Shown piece by piece: positions 43,493 to 52,648 of a DNA stretch of 64,000 nt; the stretch's first letter is position 1, and each line of letters opens with the position of its first letter. Source of the stretch: Elusimicrobiaceae bacterium (GTDB taxonomy: Bacteria; Elusimicrobiota; Elusimicrobia; Elusimicrobiales; Elusimicrobiaceae); the NCBI GenBank assembly GCA_016282685.1, contig JAEELM010000025.1, positions 62,001 to 126,000 on the forward strand. Direction: 5' to 3'. The position numbers were made by a program, and so were the translations under genes. Below the pieces are notes generated by a model. It worked only from the letters and a program-made list of their open reading frames with translations, was not told the origin of the DNA and did not search any database.

Positions 43493-45097
43493 TTAAGGCT
43501 TTGGAACAAAAGATTTCCGATCGGGTTTTCTGTCACTTTCTTTTAACTCCATTTCCTCCAGCAGTAAAGCAGGGGTAATAATAGATTGTGTCCAATCAAT
43601 ATTTCGAACTATTTTTTCCGTTCCCGCAGCGCGAATATCTCTTAAAGAACGGTTACTAAGCCCGGATTCAAGCTGTAACCCGGTAACCATTTCTTTATGT
43701 CCGTCTTCGGTGTAAATTCGCTCCCAGGCCCCTTCACTATCCGGATTTAGAGAGTGAATAATATAGCAATACTCCAAATCAACGGCACGACACTCTTGAC
43801 GTAATTGCTGTTCCAATTGTTCCATGGAAAGCGGATGGCGCGCTTCCACCACTATATTGGTCAAATGCTCTTGCAATGCCCCTTTTAGGAAACGTCCGTG
43901 CCCATTACTTTTAGCCCCTTTCTTGAAGGGTCGAGAAGAAAGCGGAATTTCGCGTAGAAACCCATCTTCCACCAATGTTAATTCTTGCGTAGCAACACCT
44001 TCATCATCTATAGGAAGAAAACCAAAAAGTACTTGCCCTTGGTATGTTTTAAGTCGAGGACGATCATACACATTTACAACGTTGGAAAGCACACGTTTCC
44101 CGACTTTATTTTTGAAACTCCCGCTAATTTCTTCCTTCCCATCCACAGTAATCAATGTGCCAAAATTGGACGCATTATTCATAAATACATCTTTCCACAA
44201 ATCGGCGGCAGCAGAGGGCATCAGCAACACGGGGCCTAAAAAAGAACTCCCTTTCGGCGCGTTGTACTCTTGTTTGATTCGTTGAAGCAATTCATCTACT
44301 CTTTTTTCGGCCAATTCTTCCCAATTGTCGGCATCAGCGGAGAAATAAACCGAATCTTGAAATTTCCATTTAAACCCTGCTTTCGTACGGAAAGAAACTT
44401 CCCAATCTATATCAATATATTGCACATTATACTGAGCAAAACTTCCTAAGTTATTTAAAAGATAATGATTGACAGAAAACTTTGTGAGAGAAACGGAAAA
44501 ATCTTCCATTCCAGGAACTTCTTTCCCTTTGGCAGACAGCCGCATAACAAGTTCCTGGGCTTTTTCCTGAGAAATAGGTGTAAAAACCGGCAATTCTTCC
44601 TGATAAGTTCCCTGTTTTTGTGGCACTAAATGCGGCAAATCCGTTTCTGCGCCTTTTTGGCGTTTGTAGGATTGCTTTTTCTCATAAAAATCACTAGCCT
44701 GTAAATAAGCTTGATTCGTCAATCCCCAAAGAGACGTACGAATCCCCTCATAACTTTTGCTGGTCGTTCCCTGAATATTTTCTTCATTTTCCTTAACACC
44801 AAAACTATCATCCCGGTCGTCACCGGATGCTAATAACACCGAAGCATTTAACCATGGAGACCACTCTTGGTGGGATTGATACAAAGTTCCCAAAGAAGCA
44901 CTGGCCCCAAAATCATACTGTCTTTCTTCTAAATGATAAAGAATGTAGTACGGATTTGGACTCCCCTTCAAATGCAGCTTCTTCATGGAACGTTGCATTT
45001 CATCATGCATGGCCTTAAAATATACATTATCCGGTAATTTGGCCGCCCAAGCGAAAGAAGTTAAAAAAGCACAAAAAAGTAAAAATGTTCTCTTCAT
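43493..45097 (-). CDS. exported TldE/PmbA-like protease partner
   Basis: 534 residues. A signal peptide (about 1-18, ending AWA) is followed by a TldD/TldE type fold; the C-terminal third has the LVEDGFLREIPLSSRPF and KSNGHGR motifs of the family. The zinc-binding HExxxH is absent, which is the TldE (PmbA) pattern. In E. coli TldD and TldE form a cytosolic heterodimeric protease; here both partners appear to be exported. It overlaps the TldD-like gene upstream (ATGA). Confidence 0.78.
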   Translation of the reverse strand: MKRTFLLFCAFLTSFAWAAKLPDNVYFKAMHDEMQRSMKKLHLKGSPNPYYILYHLEERQYDFGASASLGTLYQSHQEWSPWLNASVLLASGDDRDDSFGVKENEENIQGTTSKSYEGIRTSLWGLTNQAYLQASDFYEKKQSYKRQKGAETDLPHLVPQKQGTYQEELPVFTPISQEKAQELVMRLSAKGKEVPGMEDFSVSLTKFSVNHYLLNNLGSFAQYNVQYIDIDWEVSFRTKAGFKWKFQDSVYFSADADNWEELAEKRVDELLQRIKQEYNAPKGSSFLGPVLLMPSAAADLWKDVFMNNASNFGTLITVDGKEEISGSFKNKVGKRVLSNVVNVYDRPRLKTYQGQVLFGFLPIDDEGVATQELTLVEDGFLREIPLSSRPFKKGAKSNGHGRFLKGALQEHLTNIVVEARHPLSMEQLEQQLRQECRAVDLEYCYIIHSLNPDSEGAWERIYTEDGHKEMVTGLQLESGLSNRSLRDIRAAGTEKIVRNIDWTQSIITPALLLEEMELKESDRKPDRKSFVPKP

Positions 45098-46782
45098 TTT
45101 GTTACCTCCGACATAGGGGGTGGCAAGATAGGCAATTTTTTATTTGTCTTTTGCGTTTTCTCTAATTCAAGCGAACGTAACAGCACACTGGGAGCGATAC
45201 TGGATACCGGTACCCAACCCGATTCTGCGCCACAAGTACCGTTAAATACAGCATCATCATCGGCAGCCGCTATTATTTCCTTAAAACTAACCAGCGGCGT
45301 ACCTACCATATCCACCCCTCTCACCAATTCTTTACGTCCATCCGGATAAAGACGCATGATGTATGTAGGCTCTAACTTGAATGATTGAGGAGCCAGTGTA
45401 TCGGTAATAGTAAAACCGCCGGAGAGATCTTCAATAATTACCCCATAAGGCTTACCTTGTTTTTTTATTTCTTCTAATAGCTTTTTCTCTAATTCTTCAT
45501 ACGATATGGTTTGCGAAGCAATTACACGTGTATTCCCCATACGCGCCACCGGACGCTTCTCAAATTCAGCTCGTCCATGTCCGTTGGATTGGGCAAACCC
45601 TTTAATGGGGCTGCTGCTCATTAAAAAGTTTTTCAATATTCCGTTTTCTACCAATGTAACCGGGCGAGCTTTGACTCCTTCACTATCATATTCGTAAAAT
45701 CCACGTAGAGGCTCTCCTTTGAAAGAAGGTAACGTGGCATCATCCACGATAGTAATCAAGGGGGATGTAATCATCTGCCCTACTTTATCTGTAAATGTTT
45801 TACCAAAGGAATCCTCTTTTTGGCGGTGACCTTCCACCCGATGTCCCAATACTTCATGGACAAAAACCGCCATGGCTTTGTTTTTCAAAATAGCCGGCAC
45901 AGTAGCAGGTTCGGCCTCAGGTGCCTTGATTTGTTGTTCTAGCTCTTCAAGGGCTTGCTTCACATCTTCGGCCAGTTGTTCTTCCGTAGGGAGTTTTTCT
46001 TCCTCCAGCACATCATAAATCCGACCACGGCTAAGGCTCAACCCTTCCGGTGTTCTTCCGGATACTTTAAACGACAAGCGAACATATTGAAAAGGAGTTT
46101 TCAAACGTGTACCCACGGAATCTACAAAATAATAATGCCCATACTCCTGGGAAAGGCTAAACGAACTGGATAGCACGTAAGCTTTCCCTTTCGTAAGCGC
46201 AGAAACTTTTATTAACATATCTTTGATGCGTTGAATATTAAAATCGGTAAATTGCTGCGTGTGACAATAGGTTTCTTTTGGCGGGAAAACAAAATCATGC
46301 GAATCATCCCCCCTTTTAGAAGCTGTTTGCACGTCGGTTTGCACTTCCCCGTACATTCTTTGGGCTTGTTCTGCCGCTTGTTGGGTAGCGTCCCACACTT
46401 TCAAGGTGAAGGCTTTCCCATCCGAAGTTGCTTGTGGCATATCTTGAATAGATACAGCAAAATCAGATTGCTTTTTCTTTAGCGTGCGCGTATTGTCTAA
46501 TTGGGGGCTCCCCGCACGCGCCATCACTTTTAAGTCAGAAAATTCTTGAATGTAACTAGCTCTTTCCCCTTGGTTAGAAATATAAATAGAATTTTCTTTC
46601 CCGTTTTTTAATGTATAAGATAAATAATAAATGGGCGGTTTTTGTTTTTTAAGCAGAGGGAACCCTCGTCTCATTTCAGCTGACAAAAGTTGAATGGGTT
46701 TTTCATCAGAAATAGAACAATTTGATTGTGCTATCAGATACAGCGGAGACAAAAGAAAAGTAAATAAAAGTATTTTTTTCAT
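45094..46782 (-). CDS. exported TldD-like metalloprotease
   Basis: 562 residues. A signal peptide (about 1-20) is followed by an N-terminal region unlike cytosolic TldD, then the family core with the metal-site motif H309-E310-x3-H314 (VHEVLGHRVEG). Downstream conserved stretches include LVENGILKNFLMSSSP and SNGHGR. It should be the catalytic zinc subunit of a TldD/TldE heterodimer. The signal peptide implies periplasmic or surface peptide cleavage. It starts just after an extended -10 with no leader. Confidence 0.82.
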   Translation of the reverse strand: MKKILLFTFLLSPLYLIAQSNCSISDEKPIQLLSAEMRRGFPLLKKQKPPIYYLSYTLKNGKENSIYISNQGERASYIQEFSDLKVMARAGSPQLDNTRTLKKKQSDFAVSIQDMPQATSDGKAFTLKVWDATQQAAEQAQRMYGEVQTDVQTASKRGDDSHDFVFPPKETYCHTQQFTDFNIQRIKDMLIKVSALTKGKAYVLSSSFSLSQEYGHYYFVDSVGTRLKTPFQYVRLSFKVSGRTPEGLSLSRGRIYDVLEEEKLPTEEQLAEDVKQALEELEQQIKAPEAEPATVPAILKNKAMAVFVHEVLGHRVEGHRQKEDSFGKTFTDKVGQMITSPLITIVDDATLPSFKGEPLRGFYEYDSEGVKARPVTLVENGILKNFLMSSSPIKGFAQSNGHGRAEFEKRPVARMGNTRVIASQTISYEELEKKLLEEIKKQGKPYGVIIEDLSGGFTITDTLAPQSFKLEPTYIMRLYPDGRKELVRGVDMVGTPLVSFKEIIAAADDDAVFNGTCGAESGWVPVSSIAPSVLLRSLELEKTQKTNKKLPILPPPMSEVTK

Positions 46783-46790
46783 ACATTATA

Positions 46791-46799
46791 AGTATAGCA
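46791..46799 (-). promoter_or_regulatory. extended -10 promoter, leaderless type, for the tldD-like gene
   Basis: On the minus strand TGcTATACT ends eight bases before the ATG at 46782. A second TATAAT lies only two bases before the ATG and is too close to function. Confidence 0.6.
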
Positions 46800-46830
46800 A
46801 AATAATAAAATAGATTTAGAAGGCAAAAAA

Positions 46831-46839
46831 TGGTAGAAT
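46831..46839 (+). promoter_or_regulatory. extended -10 promoter of the tRNA-Thr gene
   Basis: TGgTAGAAT lies 21 bases before the mature tRNA 5' end, giving a short 5' leader of about 15 bases for RNase P to remove. Confidence 0.55.
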
Positions 46840-46860
46840 AATAAAAAAGGCGTATCAAAT

Positions 46861-46933
46861 GCCGAGGTAGCTCAACTGGCAGAGCAACGGTTTTGTAAAC
46901 CGTAGGTTGTGGGTTCGACTCCCATCCTCGGCT
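46861..46933 (+). tRNA. tRNA-Thr (anticodon UGU)
   Basis: A complete cloverleaf: acceptor GCCGAGG pairs with CCTCGGC, D arm GCTC/GAGC, anticodon arm ACGGT/ACCGT with loop TTTGTAA (anticodon TGT at 46894-46896), and T arm with TTCGACT. The discriminator base is T and the CCA end is not encoded. A terminator follows at 46944. Confidence 0.97.
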
Positions 46934-46943
46934 AAATTAGAAG

Positions 46944-46965
46944 CCACCCAACGGGTGGATTTTTT
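46944..46965 (+). terminator. intrinsic terminator of the tRNA-Thr gene
   Basis: CCACCC-AAC-GGGTGG, a 6-bp stem with a three-base loop, is followed by six Ts. Confidence 0.9.
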
Positions 46966-47008
46966 ATGTAAACACTTTTACTCCTTTTTAATTTCGCCGC
47001 TTGCAAAT

Positions 47009-47017
47009 TGATATAAT
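47009..47017 (+). promoter_or_regulatory. extended -10 promoter of the terC gene
   Basis: TGaTATAAT lies 20 bases before the ATG. Unlike the leaderless genes, an AGGAG site (47027-47031) fits in between, so this gene has a short ordinary leader. Confidence 0.65.
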
Positions 47018-47037
47018 TAAACAAACAGGAGAAAACA

Positions 47038-47979
47038 ATGGAACCAGTTACTACATCTGTTTCAATTGCTATGTGGGCAGCTTTTTGGATTATCGTCATA
47101 CTTGCCCTTTTTATCGATTTAACCGTTCTAAATAAACATCATGGAAAAGTATCTATGAAGGAAGCCGGATTAATGGTGTGCGCGTGGGTATCCCTGGCTT
47201 TATTATTCGGTGGGGCAATTTGGCTTTTTGAAGGGCCTCGGCATGCTCTGGAATTTTATACCGGTTACGTGCTGGAATATTCTCTCTCCATTGACAACAT
47301 GTTTGTATTTATTATGATCTTCGGTTATTTTGCAATTCCGCATGAATTGCAACCCAAGGCTCTTTTGTGGGGAATTTTGGGAGCGGTGGTACTACGTTTT
47401 GCATTTATCTTTGCGGGGGTGCAATTAATTTCTCTTTTCTCTTGGACCATCTATGTTTTTGGAGCACTTTTGCTTTTCACAGCTGTTCGAATGCTTTTGC
47501 AAAAAGAAGATGAGAATTTTGATCCCAGTCAATCATTTATCCTAAAACTGTTGCGTAAATTTATGTCCATAAAAACAGATTACCATGGGGAAAACTTCTT
47601 TGTAAAAGACAATGCACATTGGTTTGCTACCCCTCTTTTTGCAGCCGTATTGGTAATTGAAATGAGCGACCTCATTTTTGCGGTAGATTCTATTCCGGCT
47701 GTTTTATCCATTACCCAAGATACTTTTTTGGTATATTCTTCCAATATTTTTGCAATTATCGGGCTACGCTCCTTATACTTTTTACTTTCCGGAATGGCAG
47801 GGAAGTTTCCTTATCTCAAATATGGGATTTCTGTCATTTTGTTCTTTGTAGGTGTAAAAATGCTGCTATCACACATGGTAAAAGTCCCCATTTCCGTATC
47901 ACTGGGAATAATCGTAGGTATTTTGGCATTGTCTATAGCGGCCAGTAAACTTTTCCCTCCCCAAAGCGTAAGGGACTAG
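47038..47979 (+). CDS. terC: TerC family integral membrane protein
   Basis: 313 residues, about nine membrane helices. Conserved acidic residues in helices are visible: E80 and D86 (LEYSLSIDNMFVF), and E208 and D217 (EMSDLIFAVDSIPA). TerC/Alx relatives are implicated in manganese export and in metal loading of exported proteins (family knowledge). A metal efflux role would complement the ZnuABC-type importer in this window, but that is inference. AGGAG precedes the ATG. Confidence 0.93.
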   Translation: MEPVTTSVSIAMWAAFWIIVILALFIDLTVLNKHHGKVSMKEAGLMVCAWVSLALLFGGAIWLFEGPRHALEFYTGYVLEYSLSIDNMFVFIMIFGYFAIPHELQPKALLWGILGAVVLRFAFIFAGVQLISLFSWTIYVFGALLLFTAVRMLLQKEDENFDPSQSFILKLLRKFMSIKTDYHGENFFVKDNAHWFATPLFAAVLVIEMSDLIFAVDSIPAVLSITQDTFLVYSSNIFAIIGLRSLYFLLSGMAGKFPYLKYGISVILFFVGVKMLLSHMVKVPISVSLGIIVGILALSIAASKLFPPQSVRD

Positions 47980-48045
47980 ACATTTTCCCGCAAAATTTAC
48001 TAGAATATAAAAAACTAAATTTATTTCATTATAAGGAAGAAAACT

Positions 48046-48240
48046 ATGGCGTATAAATGTGCAGTATGTGGCAAAGCATCCGTCTCAGGCGGTTCTTACA
48101 GCCACTCCAACCTGAAAACAAAAAGAACGTTTAAACCGAACCTTCAAAAACAAAAAGTTGTTTTGAACGGAAAAACCCAAACTGCTTATGTATGCACGGG
48201 TTGTATTAAAAGCGGTTTAGCAAAAAGACCAGCCAAATAA
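48046..48240 (+). CDS. rpmB: 50S ribosomal protein L28
   Basis: 64 residues, a normal length. CxxC pairs C5/C8 and C50/C53 form the zinc-binding (C+) version of L28. It has the usual GGSYSHSN and TKRTFKPN motifs. AAGGAAG precedes the ATG, and TAGAAT at 48001-48006 may be its -10. It ends at a terminator that lies directly before bamA. Confidence 0.96.
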   Translation: MAYKCAVCGKASVSGGSYSHSNLKTKRTFKPNLQKQKVVLNGKTQTAYVCTGCIKSGLAKRPAK

Positions 48241-48261
48241 GTGTCGCTTTTTGGACAAATT

Positions 48262-48292
48262 AGCCCGTGCTATGTGTAGTGCGGGCTTTTTT
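48262..48292 (+). terminator. intrinsic terminator after rpmB
   Basis: AGCCCG/CGGGCT, a stem extended by wobble pairs, has a loop of about 14 bases and six Ts. It lies between rpmB and the bamA ribosome-binding site. Confidence 0.88.
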
Positions 48293-48307
48293 ATTAAGGA
48301 GACTCCT

Positions 48308-50680
48308 GTGAATATAATTCGTCGTTTTAGTTTGGTAGCATCCCTTTTGATTTTTGTTTTTTCGTACGCGCGCGCGGAAGAGGAAACGCTCCTCCCCGAA
48401 CCCGACCCAAATGGGCCTTGGATGATTTGCAGTATTGATGTATCGGGGTTAAAAAACATACGCAAACGCACCGTTACTAAAGCCGCCCATTCCAAAAAAG
48501 GCACTCTCTACGAACGCACAACCGTCACAGAAGACGTGCAAGACATCTCCGCTTTAGGGGCTTTCAATAGCGTGGAGGTAGACGTTTCCTCCATGGAAGG
48601 AACACGCAAAGACAAAGATACAGATGAAGTATATCCGTGTAACCGCCTAACCTATATCGTAGAAGAAAAACCTATTTTTGATCGACTCACTTATCAAGGA
48701 AGAAAACATCTGGGCAAAGGCTCCATTACGCAGGCCATGACCCTCAAACTTAAAGATCCTTTTAACGAAATAAAATTACAAGCCGATTTGGAAAAAATCA
48801 AAGCCAAATATGCCGAAAAAGGGTACGTAAACGCACAAGTTTCCTACGAATTGGAAAAAAATGAAAATTTAAGAGTTGTGTACGTAAAACTTATCATTGA
48901 TGAAGGAAACCGCATGCGCGTGCAAGATGTGACCCTGGAAAGTGAAGGGGAAGTAGAACTTCCCACGGAAAAAATCATCAAAAAATCTTCCAACCGCGCC
49001 GGCAAGGTATTCAAACCGCAAAATTTGCAAAAAGATTGGACCAAAATGATGCTCTACGGCCGTAACAAAGGCTATAGCGAATTTAATTTATCCACCCCCA
49101 AAGTTTCATTTAACGAAGAGAAAACACTGGCACAAATTTCTTATCAACTTACCGAGGGGCCACAAGTCGATTTCGGTACCGTTTCCTTTGAAGGAAACAA
49201 TGTTTTCACGAAAGAAGAATTAGATGAGCAAGTGTTTTTCCGGGAAGGGAAGCGTTATAACCAAAAAGATTTTGATGAAACCATTATGGCTATCCAAGAG
49301 CAATATGCGGACAAAGGTTATTTGCAGGCCCGCGTGGAGCCAATTAAAAACATCGAAGATGGAAAATTAAATTTAACGTTCGATATTTCGGAAGGACATA
49401 TTTTTTACATTGACCATGTAGATGTTACCGGCTACAAAGACACTAAAAAATATGTATTTACCCGTGAACTCTCCATCCAACCCGGAGATTTATATGATAA
49501 CCGAAAAATCAAACGCAGCCAAACCAAAATCTTAAACCTGGGATTTATCAACGACGTACAAATTGGGTTGCAACCCACGGCAGATCCCAATAAAGTAGAT
49601 TTGGATTTCAATGTTGTGGAAGGACGTCCCGGAATGTTCACCGCCGGTTTAGCCATGAGCTCTATGGACGGCTTATATGGGGAAGTTTCCGTCAACCATC
49701 TCAATCTCTTTGGACGTGCCCAACGGCTTTCTGCCCGTACCTTATTCGGGAAAGAGATCTTGGATTATACCGTCAGTTGGTCCACTCCTTGGATTTACGA
49801 TAAGCCCACTTCTTTGGGAGTAGACTTATTCAATACCCGCCGTTACCGTTCTTTCTATACGGATAACCAGGCTTATACAGAGAAACGGCTTGGAGGACGG
49901 TTAAAAGTAGGTCCTCGTTTTAACGACGATATTTATCAGCTTTCTTTTGGCTATTCTTTTGAAAATATCCGACTTTATGATATTGATGAGGAATTTCAAT
50001 GCCCGCCTGGTACGGAAGGTCCGGAATGTTTAGCGGAAGGGCGTACCAATTTATCAACCATCAGTGCGGATTTTGCTATTGATACACGCGACAATATGTG
50101 GGATCCAACGTCTGGGTGGCGCAATTCTATTGGCTTAGCCCTTGCCGGTGGACCGATTGGCGGCGATTTGGATTTGTGGTATTTAAATGCCCGTTCTATT
50201 TTCAACTATACCGTGCTTAATGTGGGCGGGAATTACCCCATTGTATTTGTACTTTCTAATAAAATCGGTTCTGTCCGCGCATATGGCCGTACAGACATGG
50301 TCCCCGCATTCGAAAAGTTTTATTTGGGCGGTGCTGATACAATCCGCGGATATGAACGCGCCGGTGAAATTGGCCCCAAATACGGTGGAGACATGTATTA
50401 CGTCATGAATGCGGAATTGCGTTTCCCGTTAGCACGTGAAGGACGGCGTAATATGGCGCAATTTGCTTTCTTCTTTGATCTGGGTAATTCATGGAATCAT
50501 TTTGATGATTTAGACTTTTCGTTAGGCCCCAATGAAAATCAATTTAAAGCCGGCGTAGGGGTTGGATTGCGCTTTACAACACCTTCTCTCCCTATCCGTA
50601 TTGATTGGGGGTATGGTTTGAATCATGCCGCAGGGCAAGACCGTTCCCATTTTTACTTCAACATCTCCAACATGATGTAG
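48308..50680 (+). CDS. bamA: outer membrane protein assembly factor BamA
   Basis: 790 residues from the GTG at 48308, chosen because AAGGAG lies at proper distance and a signal peptide (NIIRRFSLVASLLIFVFSYARA, slightly abridged) begins there. Longer in-frame starts would fall inside the rpmB terminator. About five POTRA domains fill residues 35-430 and a 16-strand barrel follows, with the lid-loop motif DTIRGYERAGEIGP that is diagnostic of the family. It inserts beta-barrel proteins into the outer membrane. It leads the skp-lpx block. Confidence 0.95.
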   Translation: MNIIRRFSLVASLLIFVFSYARAEEETLLPEPDPNGPWMICSIDVSGLKNIRKRTVTKAAHSKKGTLYERTTVTEDVQDISALGAFNSVEVDVSSMEGTRKDKDTDEVYPCNRLTYIVEEKPIFDRLTYQGRKHLGKGSITQAMTLKLKDPFNEIKLQADLEKIKAKYAEKGYVNAQVSYELEKNENLRVVYVKLIIDEGNRMRVQDVTLESEGEVELPTEKIIKKSSNRAGKVFKPQNLQKDWTKMMLYGRNKGYSEFNLSTPKVSFNEEKTLAQISYQLTEGPQVDFGTVSFEGNNVFTKEELDEQVFFREGKRYNQKDFDETIMAIQEQYADKGYLQARVEPIKNIEDGKLNLTFDISEGHIFYIDHVDVTGYKDTKKYVFTRELSIQPGDLYDNRKIKRSQTKILNLGFINDVQIGLQPTADPNKVDLDFNVVEGRPGMFTAGLAMSSMDGLYGEVSVNHLNLFGRAQRLSARTLFGKEILDYTVSWSTPWIYDKPTSLGVDLFNTRRYRSFYTDNQAYTEKRLGGRLKVGPRFNDDIYQLSFGYSFENIRLYDIDEEFQCPPGTEGPECLAEGRTNLSTISADFAIDTRDNMWDPTSGWRNSIGLALAGGPIGGDLDLWYLNARSIFNYTVLNVGGNYPIVFVLSNKIGSVRAYGRTDMVPAFEKFYLGGADTIRGYERAGEIGPKYGGDMYYVMNAELRFPLAREGRRNMAQFAFFFDLGNSWNHFDDLDFSLGPNENQFKAGVGVGLRFTTPSLPIRIDWGYGLNHAAGQDRSHFYFNISNMM

Positions 50681-50687
50681 AGGAGCT

Positions 50688-51563
50688 ATGAGAAAAACGT
50701 GGTTGGTTGGATGTGTGCTTCTGAGTGCGTTGGTAACTTTTGCAGAAACGATAGATCCTTCTACTCTTTCGCAAGAAGAATCCGCTGCTGTGGCTGCCAT
50801 TTTGGCCAACGCCCAAAAAGAAGCTGCCCTCCCTGCTAAGGAAGCCGAGAAATCCTCCGTATCGGAAAAACAATCTACAGCCACGCAAATTCCCGAACCA
50901 GAGGTATCCTCATCCGTTCCCCAACAATGCCTTACCGTAGCCTTTGTAGATATTGATGAAGCCTTCAATGCCCACCCAAGAACGGTAGCCGTAAAAGAGC
51001 AAATACGTTTAAAAATCCTTGCCAAAGAAGAGGAAGTCCGTGGGGCCAAACAACTTATCCAAATCCTTACCATGGAAAACAACCAATTGGCTTCGCAACT
51101 CAACGAAATAAAACCTTTTTACGAACGGGTAGTGGTAGAGCCACAAAAATTACAACCGCTTCCCACAGAAACACAAGATACACTCTCTTTTGATAATTTA
51201 ATTAATCGCCTTACTTTCGCCGGAGCTTTGCCCGTCACCACCAGCCCGTTAAACACCCCGGCACGAGAAGATGAATTAACATCTCGCATTGCCGCCAACA
51301 AACAAATCATTCAAGAACGTGAATTTTTCGTTGATAATTACCGTTATCAAACACGAGAAGAAATTTTGCAATTGGAAAAAAAAGAAGTAAATGAAATTCT
51401 GCAGGATATTTATAGCGAAATTAAATCTTTCGCCAAAAAGCGCAACATTGGTGCTATTGTACGCAAAGATGAAGTGCTCTATGGTGAAAAACCGGTTAAT
51501 GTAACCCAAGATTTCATCAACCGGTTAAAAAAATCTAAAAAATACAATAAACGTGGAAAATAG
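50688..51563 (+). CDS. skp: Skp/OmpH-like periplasmic chaperone
   Basis: 291 residues, longer than the usual 160. A signal peptide (1-20) precedes an Ala/Glu/Ser-rich linker (20-80). The Skp-like part has VAFVDIDEAFNAHPRTVAVKE followed by coiled coil, a Pro/Leu-rich interruption (about 145-200), and a second helix ending in basic residues. Skp holds unfolded outer membrane proteins for BamA. It starts seven bases after bamA; a small AGGAG overlaps the bamA stop. Confidence 0.83.
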   Translation: MRKTWLVGCVLLSALVTFAETIDPSTLSQEESAAVAAILANAQKEAALPAKEAEKSSVSEKQSTATQIPEPEVSSSVPQQCLTVAFVDIDEAFNAHPRTVAVKEQIRLKILAKEEEVRGAKQLIQILTMENNQLASQLNEIKPFYERVVVEPQKLQPLPTETQDTLSFDNLINRLTFAGALPVTTSPLNTPAREDELTSRIAANKQIIQEREFFVDNYRYQTREEILQLEKKEVNEILQDIYSEIKSFAKKRNIGAIVRKDEVLYGEKPVNVTQDFINRLKKSKKYNKRGK

Positions 51564-51570
51564 AGGAACT

Positions 51571-52647
51571 ATGCTTCACTTAACATTACCGGAATTAGCA
51601 AAAATTACCCAAACGCAACTTAACAAAGACACGGGCGCCGTTGTTACGCGGCTTTGCTCATTAGAAGATGCACAGGAAGGTGGCGTCTGCTATATCAATA
51701 ACGCTGAAAAACTGGAACAATTAACTCAACTCCAGGCTTCTGCCATCATTGTACCGGAAAATGCCAAAGAAAAGGAAAACTTTTTCAACGGGGCTCTTCT
51801 TTATGCTAAAAATCCGGAATGGGCTTTCATTTTATTATTAAAGTATGTGGATAATTTACAACAAAAACATACCTCGGGTATCCACCCTACCGCTGTCATC
51901 AGTTCCAGCGCTAAATTGGGGGCTAACGTGTCGGTAGGAGCATATAGCGTTATTGAAGACAATGTAACCATAGGAGATAACACCGTCATTTTCCCACAAT
52001 GTTATATCGGCAAAAATGTGACCGTAGGTAAAAACTGTTATATCTATCCGCAAGTTGTCATCCGGGAACATTGTGTGTTGAAAGATAATGTTATACTGCA
52101 AGCGGGCGCAAAAATTGGCTCTGACGGATTCGGTTTTACATTTCATGAAGGGCGCCACCAGAAAATCCCCCAGGTGGGAAATGTTATTTTAGGAAATGAT
52201 GTCGAAGTGCAGTCTAATTCTTGTATTGATCGCGCTAAAATTTCCAGCACAATTATCGGCGATAACACCAAAATTGACAACCTTGTACAAGTAGGGCATA
52301 ACGTCAGAACGGGAATGAGCGATATTTTCTGTGCACAAGTGGGAATTGCCGGCACAACCGATATCGGTAACGGGGTTATTCTGGCCGGGCAAGTAGGATT
52401 GGCCGGGCATATGACCATTGGAGACAGGGTGCAAGTGGGAGCCCAATCGGGAGTAATTACTTCTGTTCCCGCAGGAGCCACCTATTTCGGCTATCCTGCC
52501 ATGCCAAAAATGGAAGCCTTCAAGCAGCAGGCTATCTTGCGCAAAATGCCGGAAATGTATAAAGAGTTCCGCGCTATGCAAAAACAGGCACAAGAATTTA
52601 AAAATAAGTCATTTTTGCAAAAACTCAAAAAATTTGTAGGATTTTAA
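51571..52647 (+). CDS. lpxD: UDP-3-O-acylglucosamine N-acyltransferase
   Basis: 358 residues from the ATG at 51571, which has GAGGA upstream; earlier in-frame codons overlap skp. An N-terminal uridine-binding domain precedes a left-handed beta-helix of hexapeptide repeats (about 105-300) with catalytic H243 in VQVGHNV and a C-terminal helix. It adds the N-linked acyl chain in the third step of lipid A synthesis. Confidence 0.95.
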   Translation: MLHLTLPELAKITQTQLNKDTGAVVTRLCSLEDAQEGGVCYINNAEKLEQLTQLQASAIIVPENAKEKENFFNGALLYAKNPEWAFILLLKYVDNLQQKHTSGIHPTAVISSSAKLGANVSVGAYSVIEDNVTIGDNTVIFPQCYIGKNVTVGKNCYIYPQVVIREHCVLKDNVILQAGAKIGSDGFGFTFHEGRHQKIPQVGNVILGNDVEVQSNSCIDRAKISSTIIGDNTKIDNLVQVGHNVRTGMSDIFCAQVGIAGTTDIGNGVILAGQVGLAGHMTIGDRVQVGAQSGVITSVPAGATYFGYPAMPKMEAFKQQAILRKMPEMYKEFRAMQKQAQEFKNKSFLQKLKKFVGF

Positions 52648-52648
52648 T

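Noticed and set aside
48251-48307. An extended N-terminus of BamA from a TTG near 48251.
   Set aside because: It would begin inside the rpmB terminator. The GTG at 48308 has AAGGAG and opens a proper signal peptide.
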